From Rickettsiales bacterium (lineage in GTDB: Bacteria > Pseudomonadota > Alphaproteobacteria > Rickettsiales > JANQQO01): 10,312 nt of DNA. Numbering within the stretch: position 1 is the first letter of the stretch; the number at the start of each line of letters is the position of its first letter. The notes under the pieces were generated by a model. The model was not told the DNA's origin. It worked only from the letters and a program-made list of their open reading frames with translations, and made no database searches. Both the position numbers and the translations under genes were made by a program. Below are positions 1 to 6,079 of the stretch, piece after piece. The stretch spans positions 1-10,312 of the forward strand of contig JANQQO010000026.1 of NCBI GenBank assembly GCA_028289305.1, given 5' to 3'.

Positions 1-190
1 CCTGCAGCGTCCGCACATCCGCTGCGATAGTTTTACGCAGCGATTGCAACACTTCCTCGCGTATTTCCTGGCTTACTTCGGCAAACCGCGCCTCAATCAC
101 ATTCCTAAGCTCAGTATCCAGCGTCTGCCCATTGGCAAACCGCGCACTACCCACAGCTTCATTTCCGTTCACATCATCAAATATCGGCAT
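1..190 (-). CDS. N-terminal part of an unidentified protein (runs off the left edge)
   Basis: The reading frame starts at an ATG (188-190, minus strand) and stays open to the window edge, giving about 63 residues beginning MPIFDDVNGNEAVGS. A good Shine-Dalgarno sequence (AGGGGA) lies about seven bases before the ATG, which supports a real start. The visible part has no membrane segment. From about residue 25 it is charged and probably helical (RNVIEARFAEVSQEIREEVLQ), which would suit a coiled coil. It is transcribed divergently from the 448-residue protein gene at 417. I do not recognise the family, and the C-terminal part is missing from the window, so no function is assigned. Confidence 0.6.
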   Translation of the reverse strand, partial: MPIFDDVNGNEAVGSARFANGQTLDTELRNVIEARFAEVSQEIREEVLQSLRKTIAADVRTLQ

Positions 191-416
191 AACTCTATCC
201 CCTGTTAAAAATAACACCGTATTCACCAGTCTACGCAGGATACCCCCTCTCCGGAAGGGGTAAAAAAGGGTGTTTTTGCGGTATTGAAATGACCTTATCC
301 TTCTGTATTTTAACGATAAGATAAAAAATCACCGCCGAGCAGGGTTCTTTAACGATTTATTAACCTTTTCTTGCTAGGATGGTTACTAGGCGCAAAGTAG
401 CCCAAGGAAGTACAAT
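191..416. other. Divergent intergenic region with a small inverted repeat
   Basis: This 226-base gap separates two divergent genes and must hold their promoters, but I see no convincing -35/-10 pair. It contains an inverted repeat, CCCCT (244-248) and AGGGG (256-260), around a seven-base loop. The stem has no T-run on the exit side in either direction, so it is not a standard terminator. The ten bases CCGGAAGGGG at 251-260 recur at 8323-8332, upstream of the MuF toxin gene, where a T-rich run follows on the plus strand. The AT-rich stretch at about 300-375 is the likeliest promoter zone for the gene at 417. Confidence 0.4.
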
Positions 417-1763
417 ATGGCCGACACACCAGAACAAGATCCAGATACCCCAACCGCAGTAGTGAGCGATGATGCCCCAAGCACAGCGGTGAGTGATGAT
501 GCCCTGTCTGAAGAAACTAGCTGGGTCAATAGGGTTGCGCAGCCAGAAGCAGAACGGTCTGCCTCGGTGCAGTATACGCCGCCACAAGGATTTTCGTTCA
601 CCACCTTTTTAGGTGAACTTGCACAAAAAACACTGACAATTCTGGATATCCTAATAGAAATGCTGCACAGGAAGTTGCACAGTATGGTTATTGAGAGCGA
701 GCTTACGCGTGCTATGCAGCAATCGCTGACACTACCACCTGATGAACCTATTCAAAATCCGCCCGCAGGCGTCAGACCTTCGAACATGAGATTCCTTGGT
801 GGGCTATCTGATGAGAAGATAGGGTCACAGTATCTTACTCCTGAGAAGGTAAAGGAAAGATTTGGTATGAGCGATGCAGAGTATGTACGCATGATTGGAT
901 CAACGGTGGATCATGTAGGGGAGGATGGCCGTATAAGAAATGCCCCAAATGTCTGGGGCCCTAATGGAGAGGCAATCGAAGGTTTTGTTTTTGATCGTGG
1001 CTTTGGTTTTTATGAGGAGCCATTTGATGGGTCGGGTGAGCGGCAATATTACCTAAAAGAAGGACCACTTGGGGCAGATCAGCCTCTTGAGATCACGCGC
1101 GAGCAATTTGAGTGGATTGAAGCGCAGCAGAACCGCCTCATTGCAGAGGGTAATAAGTATTTGCGTACAGATGCGCGGTTAATTGAGACAGAAAATGGCC
1201 CCAGGCTAGGCAGTGTGCAACTGAGCGGCAGAGAAACAAAAACAGACACACCCGCATATTATGCAGCAAGTTGGCTTAATTGGCGCGATCAGATCCCAGA
1301 GCAGCAGGTATCACGAGAACAGTCTGACTGGCTGGATCAGGAGGTTGCGCTGCTTCAGCAGGAAGGAAAATTGGCTAATTTCAGATATTCCGAAGAAACA
1401 GCAGAGGTAACGATAGATCGTGAGTTTGGCCATTATAAAAGGGCCGCTAATGGAGGTAATGCATATTACCTAAACACCAAGAATGGGCCACGTAGTATAG
1501 ATGAGCAAAGCTTTGAATGGGTAGATACACAAATTCAAGACCTGATGAGACAAGGGAAAAATCTTATTGATATAATACCTCACATAGAAACGCGGGAAGA
1601 TGGTGTTGAAAGAGTCAGCCGAGTAGTGGTTACTGGCCACGAAATGACTGCTCGTCAGCAAGCCGCCCAAGATATAGGGCCGAATACTAATCGTTGGACA
1701 AATAGTGTGGGTTCAGATGCGGGTAGGGCTGGCAGAACCGGCTTTTCTTACGATGGCCGCTAG
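417..1763 (+). CDS. Unidentified 448-residue protein with about 80-residue internal repeats
   Basis: The start ATG at 417 follows AGGAAG at a six-base spacing, so the start is well supported. The N-terminus (residues 1-35) is acidic and low-complexity, with a tandem TAVxSDDA repeat. Residues 58-90 form a hydrophobic or amphipathic segment (FLGELAQKTLTILDILIEML). The C-terminal half carries a repeat. Residues 189-273 and 331-408 align clearly: FDRGFGFYEE with IDREFGHYKR, then QYYL with AYYL, then a QFEWIEAQ/SFEWVDTQ helix, then an I-E-T-x-x-G-x-x-R turn, ending SGRE/TGHE. A degenerate third copy lies between them (about 280-330, with QSDWLDQEVALLQQEGK). There is no signal peptide. I do not recognise the family. 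Repeats of this kind suggest a binding scaffold, but that is inference. It stands alone and converges with the tRNA gene. Confidence 0.85.
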   Translation: MADTPEQDPDTPTAVVSDDAPSTAVSDDALSEETSWVNRVAQPEAERSASVQYTPPQGFSFTTFLGELAQKTLTILDILIEMLHRKLHSMVIESELTRAMQQSLTLPPDEPIQNPPAGVRPSNMRFLGGLSDEKIGSQYLTPEKVKERFGMSDAEYVRMIGSTVDHVGEDGRIRNAPNVWGPNGEAIEGFVFDRGFGFYEEPFDGSGERQYYLKEGPLGADQPLEITREQFEWIEAQQNRLIAEGNKYLRTDARLIETENGPRLGSVQLSGRETKTDTPAYYAASWLNWRDQIPEQQVSREQSDWLDQEVALLQQEGKLANFRYSEETAEVTIDREFGHYKRAANGGNAYYLNTKNGPRSIDEQSFEWVDTQIQDLMRQGKNLIDIIPHIETREDGVERVSRVVVTGHEMTARQQAAQDIGPNTNRWTNSVGSDAGRAGRTGFSYDGR

Positions 1764-1790
1764 TACAATAAAAATATCCACGGGAATGAA

Positions 1791-1867
1791 TGGTAGCGGG
1801 GGAGGGACTTGAACCCCCGACACGCGGATTATGATTCCGCTGCTCTAACCAGCTGAGCTACCCCGCC
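1791..1867 (-). tRNA. tRNA with CAU anticodon, probably elongator tRNA-Met
   Basis: The minus strand folds as a complete 77-base cloverleaf. The acceptor stem begins GGCGGGG, the D arm reads TAGCTCAGCTGGTTAGAGC, the anticodon loop is ATCATAA (anticodon CAT) closed by a CGGA/TCCG stem, and the T arm has the TTCAAGT loop. The 3' CCA is encoded. CAU can be elongator Met, initiator Met or lysidine-modified Ile2. The D arm and standard acceptor stem do not look like an initiator, and the overall body resembles alphaproteobacterial elongator tRNA-Met. Ile2 is the remaining alternative. A promoter lies just upstream (1886-1914). Confidence 0.95.
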
Positions 1868-1885
1868 ACGCGTGAAGGAACACGT

Positions 1886-1914
1886 CGTATAAGTCCAAAG
1901 CCGGGTAGTGTCAA
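1886..1914 (-). promoter_or_regulatory. Sigma70-type promoter of the tRNA gene
   Basis: On the minus strand a perfect -35 box TTGACA (1909-1914) is followed after exactly 17 bases by TATACG (1886-1891), a 4/6 match to the -10 consensus. Transcription would start about 12 bases before the mature tRNA 5' end at 1867. This is the clearest promoter in the window and suits a constitutively expressed tRNA. Confidence 0.7.
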
Positions 1915-2158
1915 GAAAATCGCGCGGAATCGCAGGTTCTGTGCCGTCGGCGCATTCCACCACCACTCTACTGGCGGTAGGCTTGGTTGCTCTGGGGTAG
2001 GAGCATGTTGGGTGAGGGAATAAAATTCGTGTCTATGTTGATGCTCTAAAATGCCGACAGCCAACAGTGGAACTTGATTTCCAGCGCTCAATTTTCTTTA
2101 CGAAACATGTGTGGCGGATTATGGTGAGGTGGCTGGGCTACCCAAAAAGGAGCAGAAA

Positions 2159-2638
2159 ATGAACTTTATCAACGACAGAGAGTTGGCGAGACGCTTTAAA
2201 ACAGGCGATGTTCCATCGCGTGAGCGGTTTTATTATCTTTTGATACAAGAGTTATTGATGATGTTAATTACGTCTTCGTTCTTTGTCCATTTTTTCTACT
2301 TGGATGAGCCCTTAACATATTGGGATAAGGCGTCAGATATTATCATGTTATTGTTTGCTTTATTTGGAACGATAGTGCTTTACAGGGTAAATGCCCAGGG
2401 TGACGGTAAGGAATTTATCGAACGCTATGTATGCATCAGCTTTCCAGTGACTATGCAATTTGCTCTACTGGCATTTATTGGTTTTTTGCTAATGGTTGCT
2501 GTGGATATTTTGGGCGTTATTTCCATACAGGATTTGCCTGATACGGAGTTTTATTTCTTTGGATTCTTAGCGACGTTCTTCTTGCTCCTCTACGTATACT
2601 ATAGGCTATACCGCTCCATAAAAATCGCATCGCATTAG
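2159..2638 (+). CDS. Small four-helix integral membrane protein, unknown function
   Basis: I place the start at the ATG at 2159 (MNFINDRELARRF) because AGGAG sits six bases before it. A longer frame from a GTG at 2111 is possible but has no ribosome site. The 159-residue product has a charged N-terminus of about 24 residues, then four hydrophobic segments at roughly residues 25-47, 59-79, 93-120 and 130-153, and a short basic tail (RLYRSIKIASH). Both ends are predicted to face the cytoplasm. No catalytic or transport motif is visible. It lies convergent to the toxin/immunity array, and nothing but position links it to that array. The 291 bases between it and the tRNA hold the tRNA promoter and no further gene that I can support. 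Confidence 0.8.
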   Translation: MNFINDRELARRFKTGDVPSRERFYYLLIQELLMMLITSSFFVHFFYLDEPLTYWDKASDIIMLLFALFGTIVLYRVNAQGDGKEFIERYVCISFPVTMQFALLAFIGFLLMVAVDILGVISIQDLPDTEFYFFGFLATFFLLLYVYYRLYRSIKIASH

Positions 2639-2661
2639 GTGTGTTGGGTATGTCCGATTTT

Positions 2662-2684
2662 GGGTGGAGGATACGTTTCCACCC
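2662..2684. other. Inverted repeat between convergent genes
   Basis: GGGTGGA (2662-2668) and TCCACCC (2678-2684) form a perfect seven-pair stem with a nine-base loop. It sits between the stop of the plus-strand membrane-protein gene (2638) and the end of the minus-strand immunity gene (2725). The place fits a bidirectional transcription end, but there is no T-run after the stem on either strand, so intrinsic termination is doubtful. Confidence 0.35.
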
Positions 2685-2720
2685 TCGGTAGGTCCATTTG
2701 CTACAGCGCCTACTTAGGGT

Positions 2721-2814
2721 GGTATTACTCTACAATCTCGACCGTGCTCTCCGCCCCATCGCTGGCCTTGACCAATTCTAAGGCGAGGGCGGCTTTCTGG
2801 CGCACGATGTCCAT
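2721..2814 (-). repeat. 94-bp repeat at the 3' end of the immunity gene, copy 1
   Basis: It matches 5986-6079 at 88 of 94 positions without gaps. It covers the last codons, the stop and four bases beyond. Identity falls away sharply upstream of the Met-Asp-Ile-Val codons, so the two immunity genes are far more alike at the 3' end than over the body. Confidence 0.9.
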
Positions 2815-3108
2815 TAACGGGTCTGCGATAATATCTTCCGTAGGGCGAAATTCGTTCACAGCATCTGTTGCATCATGCAATTCAGCCAATGCTGTGGTGA
2901 CGCTTTGGTTGATAATGATTTGCTCGTTTTCTAAAGCATCTTTGACCAACGCATCATCAAAAACGTTGATGACGGCCTCTATAAAGGAAGCAACGAGATT
3001 ATCGGGGTTATCGGTATTCAACCAGATACGTTTTTGAAAGTTAATATCTGACAACTCTTCTAAACCCTGCAACAAAATCTTTTTGTAAATCTTAAAGTTA
3101 CTAGTCAC
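2725..3108 (-). CDS. Probable immunity protein for toxin tip A
   Basis: This encodes a 127-residue acidic, soluble protein. It starts with GTG (3106-3108), which overlaps the TGA stop of toxin cassette A by four bases (GTGA). The ribosome site GGAG lies inside the toxin's last codons (Ala-Glu-Leu), so the immunity gene is translationally coupled to the toxin end. Toxin followed by a small overlapping gene is the standard layout of a polymorphic toxin and its immunity protein. The product is paralogous to the one at 5990-6358. The N-termini are only loosely similar (a shared EDLS/EELS and FQ...W pattern), but the last 28 or so residues (MDIVRQKAALALELV...STVEIVE) are nearly identical. Immunity function is inferred from position and from this pairing, which is repeated twice in the window. 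Confidence 0.75.
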   Translation of the reverse strand: MTSNFKIYKKILLQGLEELSDINFQKRIWLNTDNPDNLVASFIEAVINVFDDALVKDALENEQIIINQSVTTALAELHDATDAVNEFRPTEDIIADPLMDIVRQKAALALELVKASDGAESTVEIVE

Positions 3109-3881
3109 TTGAATAGCTCCGCATCAAAATTAAATTCTTCAAAAGGTATATGTGCTTCAGGCGAATCCCCTAGTACTGGATTACCATTTTTATCCAGCCA
3201 TTGTCCATTTCGTTTCCATTTCACATAATCATTTCTTTGTGAAGGAAAGTTAGACTCAGGGTTGCCACGTTGGATACGTACGTCATTTCCCTTGTTATTA
3301 GGATCTATATATTTTTTCCCTTCTCCCTTATCTGAAATTTTTTCCACCCACTCTTCTGGGACGCCGTCGGGGCGCCTAAAGATATCGTTGTCTTCCTCAT
3401 CATCTTCCGGATCCTCATCGGGATCTTCCTCATCGGGATCCTGGTCGGGTTGGGTGAGGTCGGGGAGGGGTGGTGTTGCCTCTTCTCCTTCGCTCTCTTC
3501 CTCGTCTTCCTCATCATCGGCGACGCGGTTGGTGATCTCGGCGACTGTTTCTAGGGCACGCAGTATGTCTAGAAGGTCTGGTCCACCGTCATCGGCGACG
3601 CGTTCGGCGATTTCCTGGGCGAGCTGCAGCGCGCGGCGTACATCCATAGGGTCTGGGCTGTCTTCACCCGGGGTTTGGCGGCTAAGACTAGCGGCGATGG
3701 CGGTAGCAAGCAGTGCTGTAAAGACAGCTTCTGCTTCTACGGTGTAGAATGCTGCCAATCCGGGGCCTCCGGCGGGTTGGAACCCGGGTTCTGTCAGGCT
3801 ATCGAGCACGGGCTCGGCGGTGCATCTGCAGCCGAAATCGTCGCCTGGGTGGCCGGTGGAGGGTGGGGTGCTCCAGGAGTC
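3105..3881 (-). pseudogene. Headless toxin cassette A: MuF tail, acidic linker, toxin tip
   Basis: An open frame of 258 residues starts just after a TAA (3882-3884), with no ATG at its beginning. Its first residues, DSWSTPPSTGHPGDDFGCRC, match the end of the MuF domain of the toxin at 6860-8293 (FSWDNPPPTGHPGEDFGCRC). Next come an Ala-rich hydrophobic segment, helices (DPMDVRRALQLAQEIAERV; GPDLLDILRALETVAEI) and an acidic linker (ATPPLPDLTQPDQDPDEED). The last 90 or so residues form a distinct tip, with KKYIDP, GNDVRIQRGNP, a QRNDYVKW segment, NGQWLDKNGNP and a final EAHIPFEEF. I read this as a polymorphic-toxin domain, perhaps a ribonuclease, but cannot name its family. A GTG at 3809 or the internal ATG could start a shorter product, but neither has a good ribosome site. 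It looks silent until joined to a MuF head. Its immunity gene follows with a four-base overlap. Confidence 0.75.
3442..3480 (-). repeat. 39-bp linker homology to the MuF toxin gene
   Basis: It matches 7164-7202 with one mismatch (T at 3471 against G at 7193). It encodes the proline/aspartate linker ATPPLPDLTQPDQ in both places, in the same frame relative to the downstream toxin tips, so a crossover here would give an in-frame fusion. Confidence 0.85.
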
Positions 3882-3887
3882 TTAGAA

Positions 3888-4163
3888 TTAATTAATACTA
3901 AGTATTTTGTTTGTTGTACTTCTTATGCTGGGCAATCTGAGCGCAATGTCTTCTTCGGAAAGATTAAAACTTTCGGACCATATTAGGGAAATAATGCTCA
4001 TTAAGGTATCGCCAGATAACTCTTCACCGCTCATTTCATTTATAGCTTCGCCAATAGTTCTAGCCTCCGAGGAATACTCATCCTGCGGAGCTCCAGTTTC
4101 TATTAGCCCCTCTATATCTTCTTCTCTTAAGATATTTTCTATATCTTCAAGTGAAATAGTCAT
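3888..4163 (-). CDS. Small orphan immunity-like protein (91 residues)
   Basis: This is an acidic, all-soluble protein starting MTISLEDIENILREED. It shows a DIEGLIETGAPQDEYSSEA segment and a C-terminal ISLIWSESFNLSEEDIALR helix pair. The layout recalls small DUF1871-like hypothetical proteins, but I cannot confirm that. It starts three bases after the stop of the preceding gene (4167-4400), so the two are probably co-translated. Its stop lies six bases before the MuF-homologous edge of cassette A and in the same frame, which marks the boundary between two cassettes. No toxin directly precedes it, hence orphan. The immunity role rests on context only. Confidence 0.65.
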   Translation of the reverse strand: MTISLEDIENILREEDIEGLIETGAPQDEYSSEARTIGEAINEMSGEELSGDTLMSIISLIWSESFNLSEEDIALRLPSIRSTTNKILSIN

Positions 4164-4166
4164 TGA

Positions 4167-4400
4167 TCACGATTCAACCATTTCCCACGAATCAAAGGGT
4201 ATGCCATATTCGTCATTGGCTTGTTCTAGTGCTAGTTCTAGCGTGTCTTGCAGATAGTCTGCAGATTTTGCTGGTTTCTCATCTATAACAAAAAAATAAA
4301 ATCCATCCACTTCCCTATTATCCTCAGTACTACGCAGCACCTGCTGCTCGATTTCAAAGCGCAGGCCTTCTGGATGGTTGTAATTAGTTATCCATTTCAT
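4167..4400 (-). CDS. Small orphan immunity-like protein (77 residues)
   Basis: It encodes a 77-residue acidic protein starting MKWITNYNHPEGLRFEIE, with a central GFYFFVIDEK strand-like segment and a C-terminal acidic helix ending at a Trp (DYLQDTLELALEQA, then FDSWEMVES). There is no membrane segment or signal peptide. The ATG lies eight bases after the stop of the 116-residue immunity-like gene, whose last codons supply a GGAG eleven bases upstream. The size, acidity and place within a run of tightly packed small genes downstream of a toxin tip fit an immunity protein whose own toxin has been lost. The family is not named with confidence. Confidence 0.65.
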   Translation of the reverse strand: MKWITNYNHPEGLRFEIEQQVLRSTEDNREVDGFYFFVIDEKPAKSADYLQDTLELALEQANDEYGIPFDSWEMVES

Positions 4401-4408
4401 TAATTAAA

Positions 4409-4759
4409 TTACTCCACGATCTCTGTACCTTGTTGCAATTTGGCAAGAAAGTTATTTGCTTGTTCTTTCGTGAAGGAGGTTCGTGTTTGAAATTCAGGCT
4501 GATCAATCCCGTTAAGCGTTTTTGAAGTCGCTTGAATAAGAAATAGTAATTCATTTTCTGAGAACACAATAGCATTGCCAGAATTTTCAAAGGTTTTGTC
4601 GTAGAATGCATTGGCCTGTTCTTTTGTCCACCCTGTTTCTATCAAAATGTTTGTGGATAAGCCATGCAACGATTCATTAAAGACGCTATTGATAAATAGT
4701 ATCTCTGCTTCTGAAAACTCTATTGTGAGCATACCGTTTTCTCTATTTATAAGCTTCAT
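4409..4759 (-). CDS. Immunity-like protein with internal duplication, paralogue of its neighbour
   Basis: The 116-residue product starts MKLINRENGMLTIEFSEAE. Its two halves are repeats: LTIEFSEAEILFINSV...TGWTKEQANAF and AIVFSENELLFLIQAT...TSFTKEQANNF. It is also a paralogue of the protein encoded just upstream (4756-5130), which has the same VTITFSKNEL and IITLSEKELQYLL pattern. The ATG overlaps the upstream stop by four bases (ATGA), so the pair is translationally coupled. The protein ends in EIVE, like the two ImmA-type proteins in this window. It probably binds and neutralises a toxin of tip B type or a relative. Two tandem paralogues would widen the range of toxins covered, but that is inference. 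Confidence 0.75.
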   Translation of the reverse strand: MKLINRENGMLTIEFSEAEILFINSVFNESLHGLSTNILIETGWTKEQANAFYDKTFENSGNAIVFSENELLFLIQATSKTLNGIDQPEFQTRTSFTKEQANNFLAKLQQGTEIVE

Positions 4760-5130
4760 CTATTTAAACTATCTGTAATAGCTTGAAGCGCATCACGTAA
4801 CATAACAGCTTCCTCAAAATCGATACCAGTTATTGTAGGATATTCGATAGGATCTAACTCTTCCATATTGTCGGTATGGATTTTTAGAAGATATTGTAGC
4901 TCTTTCTCTGAGAGCGTTATAATACCATGCGTATCAGCAGCGTCAGATAATTCCCTGATGTGTTTTTCAAACTTCAGAGCTTCTTCTTTTTCCCAAGTTT
5001 CTAATACTGGGATATCACGATTCGTTGTGCCTTTAAATGTTGCGCCGCCAGTAGCACTACGTAGCATTGACAGTTCGTTTTTTGAAAATGTTATGGTTAC
5101 TCTGTTATTATCTAGATTCTGAATCTCCAT
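4756..5130 (-). CDS. Probable immunity protein for toxin tip B
   Basis: I choose the ATG at 5130 (MEIQNLDNNRVTITFSKNEL, 124 residues) because GTGAGG lies six bases before it. A GTG at 5142 would add four residues (MRLA) and directly follow the toxin stop at 5143. It is the first gene after toxin cassette B, the standard place for the matching immunity gene. Two related halves are visible, VTITFSKNELSMLRSA and IITLSEKELQYLLKI, each followed by a Glu-rich helix. It is paralogous to the next gene (4409-4759). The product is acidic and soluble. The toxin it acts on is inferred from adjacency. Confidence 0.75.
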   Translation of the reverse strand: MEIQNLDNNRVTITFSKNELSMLRSATGGATFKGTTNRDIPVLETWEKEEALKFEKHIRELSDAADTHGIITLSEKELQYLLKIHTDNMEELDPIEYPTITGIDFEEAVMLRDALQAITDSLNR

Positions 5131-5505
5131 AGCGAGCCTCACTTATAAATCAAGAAATGTTTGTTTGCCATTATCCGCCTTAAAGGCTGTTCCATTGTCT
5201 GCTGTGCTAGGATCATATATTACTATTATTTCTCTTTCTTCGTCCCAATAAGCAGTCTGCCCTCTTTCTAGCTGTTTGATATCGTCAGGGTTGTTTATAA
5301 TCTCTTCTATTAAGTCACGAAACTCTTCTTTAGAGTTAATATCAAGAAATTCTCCTTTATTTATAACGTGTTTTTCATACGCATGGCCGCCCGCGATGCG
5401 GTCGGCGATCTCGGCGACTGTTTCTAGGGTGCGCAGTATGTCTAGAAGATCTGGGCCGTCATCATCGGGTTCGGGCGGTGTTGGAAGATTCTCTTCTTCA
5501 CCTTC

Positions 5506-5541
5506 TCCTTCACCCTCGCCCTCTCCTTCACCCTCGCCCTC
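5506..5541 (-). repeat. Perfect 18-bp tandem repeat (two units) in the linker of cassette B
   Basis: Two exact 18-base units (5506-5523 and 5524-5541) encode Glu-Gly dipeptides within a longer Glu-Gly run. One strand of about 5487-5556 is almost wholly pyrimidine. The length divides by three, so slippage would change hinge length without breaking the frame. Confidence 0.85.
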
Positions 5542-5545
5542 GTCT

Positions 5546-5609
5546 TCGTCTTCGTCATCTGGGGTGTTGATGGTTATGATGACGCCTACGGTGGCGGCAG
5601 TGGCGGCGA
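5546..5609 (-). repeat. 64-bp perfect repeat shared with the MuF toxin gene (cassette B copy)
   Basis: It is identical base for base to 7236-7299, including third codon positions. In both copies it encodes the Ala-rich segment and the start of the acidic linker, in matching frame. It ends exactly where the cassette begins at 5610, which makes it the likely recombination arm. Confidence 0.95.
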
Positions 5610-5610
5610 A

Positions 5611-5958
5611 TTAGCCCTGCTGTAAGTCTTCGATTAATCTTTGGGCACCAGCGTGGGTGAGCTCGCTAGTGAGTAAAGGATTCGCCAATTCAAAGATTGT
5701 AGAGTTGATAATATCTTCTTGCTCTGTTTCAAAACCAATATCTTCCCTGGCTTCAATAGTATTTGCCCAATCCTCAACCTCTGATTCCGAAATTTCACCA
5801 GCGATGTAGCGTTTTAGAATAGCTTCCAAATGCCCACGATTAAGTGTAACCAACGCATTTTCACTATCCCACCTATGTGTTTCTAAATCCCCTGTAATAG
5901 TCTCTAAGGAGTCACCCAGAGTGATCAGTTTTTCTAATGTTTCTTTTCGGTTTTCCAT
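5611..5958 (-). CDS. Orphan immunity-like protein (115 residues)
   Basis: The ATG at 5958 opens a 115-residue product (MENRKETLEKLITLGDSLE). The frame runs further upstream, but that part overlaps the 5990-6358 gene as a shadow, so I reject the longer version. No strong ribosome site is seen. The protein is acidic and predicted all-helical, with ISESEVEDWANTIEAREDIGFE and a later FELANPLL segment. I have the impression of a widespread small hypothetical family with this EVEDWAN/REDIGFE pattern, but cannot verify it. It lies 31 bases after an immunity gene and its stop abuts cassette B. No toxin tip precedes it, so it looks like an immunity gene that outlived its toxin. Function is inferred from context. 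Confidence 0.7.
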   Translation of the reverse strand: MENRKETLEKLITLGDSLETITGDLETHRWDSENALVTLNRGHLEAILKRYIAGEISESEVEDWANTIEAREDIGFETEQEDIINSTIFELANPLLTSELTHAGAQRLIEDLQQG

Positions 5959-5985
5959 TTTAATGCAATCACCGGGCATGATGCT

Positions 5986-6079
5986 GGTATTACTCCACAA
6001 TCTCCACCGTGCTTTCCACCCCATCACTGGCCTTGACCAATTCCAAGGCGAGGGCGGCTTTCTGGCGCACGATGTCCAT
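5986..6079 (-). repeat. 94-bp repeat at the 3' end of the immunity gene, copy 2
   Basis: The partner of 2721-2814, with six mismatches in 94 ungapped positions. It covers the Met-Asp-Ile-Val... end of the protein, the stop codon and four bases past it. Confidence 0.9.

Larger units (their letters stand above)
5143..5610 (-). pseudogene. Headless toxin cassette B: MuF-tail homology, (Glu-Gly) linker, toxin tip
   Basis: An open frame of 155 residues begins immediately after, and in frame with, the stop of the 115-residue gene (5611-5613). I translated it fully. It contains no ATG, GTG or TTG in frame, so it should not be expressed on its own. It starts FAATAATVGVIITINTP, which is also found in the MuF toxin at about residues 334-348, then runs through a Glu-Gly repeat, PTPPEPDDD, and GPDLLDILRTLETVAEI (shared with cassette A). 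The tip of about 80 residues starts at HAYEKHV and has QTAYWD, IIVIYDP and NGTAF motifs, ending FLDL. I take it to be a nuclease-type polymorphic toxin domain, but do not name the family. The immunity pair follows. Its 5' end is 64 bp identical to the expressed toxin gene. Confidence 0.8.

Noticed and set aside
1791..1867. tRNA as a phage or island attachment site
   Set aside because: I found no second copy of the tRNA 3' end elsewhere in the window, and no integrase gene.
1858..2091. 77-residue minus-strand open frame next to the tRNA
   Set aside because: It runs into the 5' end of the tRNA and through its promoter, and shows no protein-like pattern.
2639..3037. 132-residue plus-strand open frame after the membrane-protein gene
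   Set aside because: Mostly antisense to the immunity gene at 2725-3108, which has a paralogue and a coupled start.
3262..3747. 161-residue plus-strand Ser-rich open frame
   Set aside because: It is the antisense of the Asp/Glu-rich linker and helices of cassette A; runs of Ser come from reading GA-rich codons backwards. There is no ribosome site.
5276..5614. 112-residue plus-strand open frame over cassette B
   Set aside because: Antisense shadow of the toxin linker with Ser-Pro repeats, no ribosome site, and the minus strand explains the sequence.
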